DNA of 37,024 nt from Thelephora terrestris (taxonomy: Eukaryota > Basidiomycota > Agaricomycetes > Thelephorales > Thelephoraceae): NCBI GenBank assembly GCA_015956445.1, contig WIUZ02000040.1, forward strand, positions 1 to 37,024, written 5' to 3'. Shown here piece by piece: positions 32,670 through 37,024 of the stretch. The notes beneath the pieces were generated by a model. That model searched no databases and was not told the origin of the DNA. It saw nothing but the letters and a program-made list of their open reading frames with translations. A program made the position numbers and the translations under genes. Position 1 is the first letter of the stretch. Each line of letters begins with the position of its first letter.

Positions 32670-35396
32670 TCAGAGGAATACCTCCTCGACCTGATACAAC
32701 CCAACCGCAAGACTAGCCTGCTGGAACACCTCTTTCCTTCTCTTCCTCCAATCGCCTTTGTCTCCCTTCCCCCCGCCTCCTGGTTGACTTGCCTGCTCCT
32801 TTTCCTTCCTCTCCGCGACGACCTTTTTGTGTTCTCTGAGGAGACCATCGAAGGGTGTCCTGAGCTGTTGAACCTCGTTGATGAGCTTAAGTTCCGGCTC
32901 GATTTGGTCCGAGATTGATCGAAGGATTGGGTGCGCTGGAGGGTGCTGGAGGAGAGAAAGGAAGAATGCGTCCAATATCGCTTGAATGAACGATACAACC
33001 TGTTGAGGATGTCCGTTAGGCATATTTCCGTATCTCGGATGAACACGAGTACCTTAGATAACTCGGGTAATTGCCGTGTGGGGTCATCTTCAGAACCTGA
33101 AGAGGACGCAGGGAAAATACCAAACTCATCCTCGGCTTCACCCCACTTCCTCATCCACGATTCGAGCACTTGCAGAACCGCAGAAACTTCTTCTACACCC
33201 CCCCAGATTTTTCCTCAGCGCCAGACGAAGGCCGGACGCGGAGACGTCATAAGACACATCTCCCAAGATATTCCTCCAACGATGGCATGTCTTGAGTCTG
33301 AATGGGTGCAGGATCGACCTGCATTACGTCTACGTCCGGTGACGAGGTTGATTTTGTGTGTCTGAGGTGCGCAATCGTGACCCTGTGCAATACGGAGATT
33401 ATGTCTGTTTCTGTGAGGTCGCACACAGTCTCCATGGCCAACAACGCTGCTTTCTGGAAATGAGTAAGTATCGGACCTCCTAATCGAAGGGGGGTGGGAG
33501 AATAAAACCATACCCAGTCCGACCTATCCACTAGAACGTTCAGCAGCCCACCAGGCACCATCCTCCCGACTACGACTTTTCTCTCCAGCAATATTCACAA
33601 TTTTCCCAGAGTACAGAATCTCCGCCGCCCCTTATCCAGCTGCAACACGGTCTCCAAAACTTGTTTCGTAAATTCGTACCCGAAAAGTACGGTGTGCGAG
33701 CCTTCGAAATCGAGTTTTCTCTTCTCTTCTTGTCCGACCCACGCGGAGAACGTCTCGTCGGCTGCTTGGGTTCGCTTTTGCGAGATCGAAGTGCGGAGTT
33801 TAATGAGAAGTGATTCCTGGTGCTTCTAGCCTCGTCGCACCCTCAGAACTAACGGTTCCATTCGTGACTCCATTCGTGGGTGCAGCGGGTGTCTTGGAAA
33901 CCCATTTCTCCCCAGCCGCAGCTCGCCCCATGGCGTTCGCGATGGTAGACGCCGAAGGGACATTGATGGGCACAATCAAGACACTCGATCGATGCACCGA
34001 TTTTATCCATCAATGGCATCCTAGGTGAAAGCACCAACATGACCTGGGCGTCCGTGCATTTAACCAACTCGATCCTAATTCCACCATAGCAGAGCGCGAC
34101 AGTGTAGATGGCATGCTGAACGAGTGTGAAGCAAGAAGGACGGAGTATTTGAGGTCCCAAATGTGTAAAACGATATCTGTCGGTGGGGAGGTCGGGACGG
34201 CAGCAAGTAGGACAAGAGAGGAGTGGATTGGGAGGATGGAGAGTTCTTGGGAAGTGACTAGGCCGCTTGTGCGGGGAGCGGTGAACGTCAAGGACTGGAG
34301 AGTAAGCGGTGTCGAGACGCGGGCTGCATCCCAACCAGAAGCATCCTTTTTCAACTGATAGGTTTTCCAGAGGCCAGATGAGGCTGAATAATGATCAGCG
34401 CGCGCGCCACACTCAGCAATAACGAACAAATCATACACAGTAGACTGATGTCTCCAGACTCACTGAATGTGATATCTGTTACTGCCTGTAAAGCTTTGGA
34501 ACTGTGACCTCCTCTGGCTAAACACAACTTACTTTGCTATCAAGCTCAACTGAGACTATCGGAATAACTCTATTTCCTTGGTCCAGATGCAGGACACGCA
34601 GGCGGATCGCATCTCTTCGAGCCAAGAACAGTACAAGAATTTCGCCGAGAATTGGAATTTCGTGTGGCAAGAAAGTACATCTGGCTCTCGAGTAAGAGAT
34701 CGCAGAAACTGGTCCTCTTCGTCATCACGGCAAAGCTCACTGGAAATGTTCAGGTGGTTGTTCAGTGTGATGATGTCTCCCCGTTTGGACACTGCGATGG
34801 CCTGTGTGGGATAGACATGGATGTTTGCAATGGGATGAGGTACCTATTTGAAACCCTGTGAGCCGGATGAAAAAGCTTTCGGCACAAAACCGTACCTTGA
34901 CGCTTGTCTTGTCAAATAGTCCGGACCCAGGCCTCCTTCAAACAGTGTACGGAGTCTCCAAATTGTACGGCCTGCATCCTCCACGGAGACATCTGGAGCA
35001 TCTTTCACAGCAACTAGAGTGTCACAATATTTCTTCCCATCGACCTCTAGTATTTTGAGGTGGCGGGACAAGTGAAGGTTGTGGATGGACCCAATGTATG
35101 GGAGAGCACTGGATGAAGCGAGGAAATCTACATCGGAGAACGAACCTTTAGCAAACGTCACCACCAAACCTCCGACTACGCGCAATTTATCAGCGACGAG
35201 ACGTACGTACGTCTAAGAGATGAATTCCGTCTCCCTGAACCGTGGCAGTTGCGTATCCGTCGGATTTGGAGTCTGTAGGTCACGTGGACGTTGGTCGACG
35301 GGTCTGCCTCGGAGTTTTTCGACGATTTCAAGTTCAAAGACGCTTAGAGATGGAGTAGGATGCCAGGAGGAAAGGGTCGTTGATTGAGCTTGTCAT
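32670..35396 (-). CDS. Beta-propeller-type protein, possibly Utp8/NOL11-like
   Basis: A long minus-strand gene runs from ATG at 35396 (MTSSINDPFLLASYSISKRL) to the stop at 32670. The N-terminal half is beta-rich: ATATVQGDGIHLLD, EILVLFLARRDAIRLRVLHL, AVTDITFSESGDISLL, YDLFVIAECGARADHYSASS, GLWKTYQLKKD, DIVLHIWDLKYSVLLASHSF, VKCTDAQVMLVLSP, and SSVLIVPINVPSASTIANAM, resembling a WD-like propeller. The C-terminal half is helical: TDIISVLHRVTIAHLRHTKS, PSLEEYL, VLESWMRKWGEAEDEFGIF, HPQQVVSFIQAILDAFFLSL, ending GLYQVEEVFL. This architecture fits nucleolar Utp8/NOL11-type proteins of the small-subunit processome, but I cannot prove it from sequence alone. Introns are short, with donors such as GTACGTACGT (about 35203). 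Several single-base frame breaks occur, for example near 34115 and 34436. Existence of the gene is well supported; its name is not. Confidence 0.6.
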
Positions 35397-35805
35397 CTGC
35401 AGACCCTGCCGCCGCGGGATGATCGAGAAAAAGAATGGGCGGAGATCCAGGATGGTGCTGAATTCCCACGCCCTGGTCACCCTGCAACTGTTCTTTACGC
35501 GCTTAGAAGTCACCACCGTGCAGACGGTCGGGCTTAACGATACCACCTCTGTGACTTTGCACCACCAAAGGTCCTCCCGCTATCATTTCGGCCAACAACT
35601 CTTTGTCAATCCTTGTCGTCGGAGGAAACATGGAGGAGCATCCAGTCGCCGAGCTATCTCTTTCTCATTGGTGTACGCGCTTGAAGGACGACTAAACGTG
35701 ATAATGATGGGTCGACCTTGGTAAGCTTAGTAGCTGTCGAGCTGCGCCGCATCGTGCTGATTTTCGAGCTTCCAGTCCTGACCCATTTTGCGTGAGGAGG
35801 TACGA
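35397..35805. other. Intergenic region between divergent genes
   Basis: No supported gene. The interval lies between the start of the minus-strand propeller-type gene and the second F-box gene and probably contains both promoters. The overlapping short frames here have no recognisable motifs. Confidence 0.35.
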
Positions 35806-36553
35806 ATGCGCATGTAAGCCCTGTTTCAAGAATTATTTCATCTAGATTGGCCAGTTAATGCTCAAGCTGTCGTCTATCTCGACAAAACTTCGCTTGCGCC
35901 CATCAACTGCCTCCCTCCAGAAATTCTTGCCCTAATCCCAACTTTCCGAGAGTCAGAAAAAGTTCTCATAAACGCGACAGCGGTCTGCAAACTGGCGTAG
36001 GACGCTTGTATCCACTCCCAGTCTCTGGAACAAGATAGTCTACCTTGGCCGAAACATCACCAATCCATACGCCTATTTCCAACGATCCCGGTCGCCGTTC
36101 ACATACGCGCACATGCCTCCCAACTCCTTATTCCCCACATAGAACGGATTTCAGGGTCAACCCTTTTAATCGATAACGGGTCAGACCTCCATGAGACCGC
36201 GGTACGACTTTCCAAACCGGCGCCTCTTCTCAAGACGGTAACATTGGATTTTGCGGATCGTCAGGGATCCATTGGCCAAAGGGTGCGGAGATATAAAGGT
36301 GATACCATGCGCCAGCGATCTTCAGGCGCCGTTCGTAGTTCCGCCAGGGAGAAGATATTGGAGCGCCACTTCCAGCGAGAGGAGATCGCCGGAGGCAACA
36401 ATCCGCGGACCAATGTACGTGTCGGCCAGGTCGGGTTTCGAAAGCGTTCACGGTGCGGGTGCCGCACGGTCACCGGACAACCCTCGACGGCCACCGGGCC
36501 GCGTCGGTTCTAACAATCGCCGCTTCATTTACATGACACCCCTTGCGCCTTGA
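35806..36553 (+). CDS. F-box protein, frameshifted or truncated
   Basis: The clear signature is INCLPPEILALIPTFRESEK followed by VLINATAVCK at about 35905-35994, the F-box opening of a very large Agaricomycete family. One base must be lost or gained near 35995 to continue as WRRTLVSTPSLWNKIVYLGR; another near 36090 leads to VHIRAHASQLLIPHIERISG and APLLKTVTLDFADRQG. An intron with donor GTAAGC at 35814 and acceptor ATCTAG (about 35846) may join the ATG at 35806. Family members often exceed 400 residues, while coding signal fades here by about 36550, so the copy may be truncated. The end given is that of the last plausible frame. A role in SCF-type ubiquitination is inferred from the F-box only. 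Confidence 0.6.
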
Positions 36554-37024
36554 GTCCGTCCGCCCTGACATCACGACCGCCCACCGTTGGGGAAAGATTT
36601 CTCACAGTTTACGGCAAATGGCAGTGCGCGGTGACCGGAACCCACATCCGCCACCTATACGTTAGCTGCAACGGCGGCCAATGTGTCCATCGTGTGGCCC
36701 CGGGAAGACCGGAACATTGACACAAGGCAATAGACTGGTCGCGACTTGGCCTGATGGGCGATGACGATGAGACTCACGAGGATCTTTGAAATGGTCTGCA
36801 TGCTGGTGATCGACTACATGCTCGAGTAGGAATAAAACGACCAAATCTATGGCTTGAGCACCGACAGGCTGCTTCGGGTCGTCGGCGTCGTTACTTGCCG
36901 TTCCCAATGATTATTATTTATCTTTCTCGTGTAATACGCGTTTTGTTGCTGTAAGTATGCATTTGGATAAGAGACCGTGGGGCACGGAAGGGTTACATCA
37001 ACGGGATCGTCAGCGCTGAACCAT
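36554..37024. other. Right edge, nothing recognised
   Basis: Only short frames without known motifs are seen. A minus-strand frame at 36662-36907 is open but resembles nothing I know. The A/T-rich stretch near 36905-36950 could be a 3' or intergenic region of a gene beyond the window. Confidence 0.35.

Noticed and set aside
1-37024. CRISPR array, bacterial operon or rRNA locus
   Set aside because: No regularly spaced repeats or rRNA-like sequence is seen, and the intron-rich genes are clearly eukaryotic.

Overview
This is a nuclear segment from a filamentous basidiomycete, most likely an Agaricomycete. The evidence is gene structure and gene content. Genes are broken by many short (about 45-75 nt) GT-AG introns with CTNAC-type branch points. 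Both strands are densely coded. Several families are typical of mushroom-forming fungi: a DUF6535 membrane protein, a tyrosine-kinase-like (TKL) kinase-fold protein, F-box/leucine-rich proteins opening with an LPPE(I/V)LAL-type motif, and a MYND zinc-finger protein.

Layout. 0.3-1.2 kb: MYND protein (+). 1.75-3.25 kb: unidentified spliced gene (-). 3.7-5.7 kb: mitochondrial glutamyl-tRNA(Gln) amidotransferase subunit B (+). 6.3-7.1 kb: DsbA-like thioredoxin-fold protein (-), divergent from the CSN12/Thp1-type PCI gene at 7.3-9.0 kb (+). 9.5-10.9 kb: F-box protein (+). 10.9-15.4 kb: about 4.5 kb with no recognisable gene. 15.5-18.1 kb: weak ORFs only. 18.2-19.5 kb: TKL protein predicted to be a pseudokinase (+). 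19.5-22.2 kb: no gene recognised with confidence. 22.2-24.1 kb: SWC4/DMAP1 (-), divergent from a ubiquitin-like protein at 24.2-24.7 kb (+). 24.8-25.4 kb: NDUFAF3-type complex I assembly factor (-), divergent from the large DUF6535 gene at 25.7-28.8 kb (+). 30.2-30.9 kb: complex I subunit NDUFA8 (+). 31.0-32.6 kb: lipoate-protein ligase (+). 32.7-35.4 kb: possible Utp8/NOL11-like beta-propeller protein (-). 35.8-36.5 kb: a second F-box gene (+).

Function. Most genes are housekeeping. Four act in mitochondria: GatB (Gln-tRNA formation), NDUFAF3 and NDUFA8 (complex I), and lipoate ligase (cofactor attachment). SWC4, the CSN12-like protein and the possible nucleolar protein act in chromatin, mRNA export and ribosome biogenesis. 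They share no operon-like logic; three head-to-head pairs probably share promoters.

Overall quality. Nearly every conserved gene carries single-base insertions or deletions, mostly in short homopolymers, while codons and splice sites are otherwise preserved. This looks far more like uncorrected sequencing or assembly error than gene decay, so gene spans below are given across the frameshifts. I found no transposase, reverse transcriptase, CRISPR array, rRNA or convincing tRNA, and no clearly new multi-gene system. The observations most worth following are the pseudokinase, the irregular splice sites in two genes, and the gene-poor 4.5 kb.
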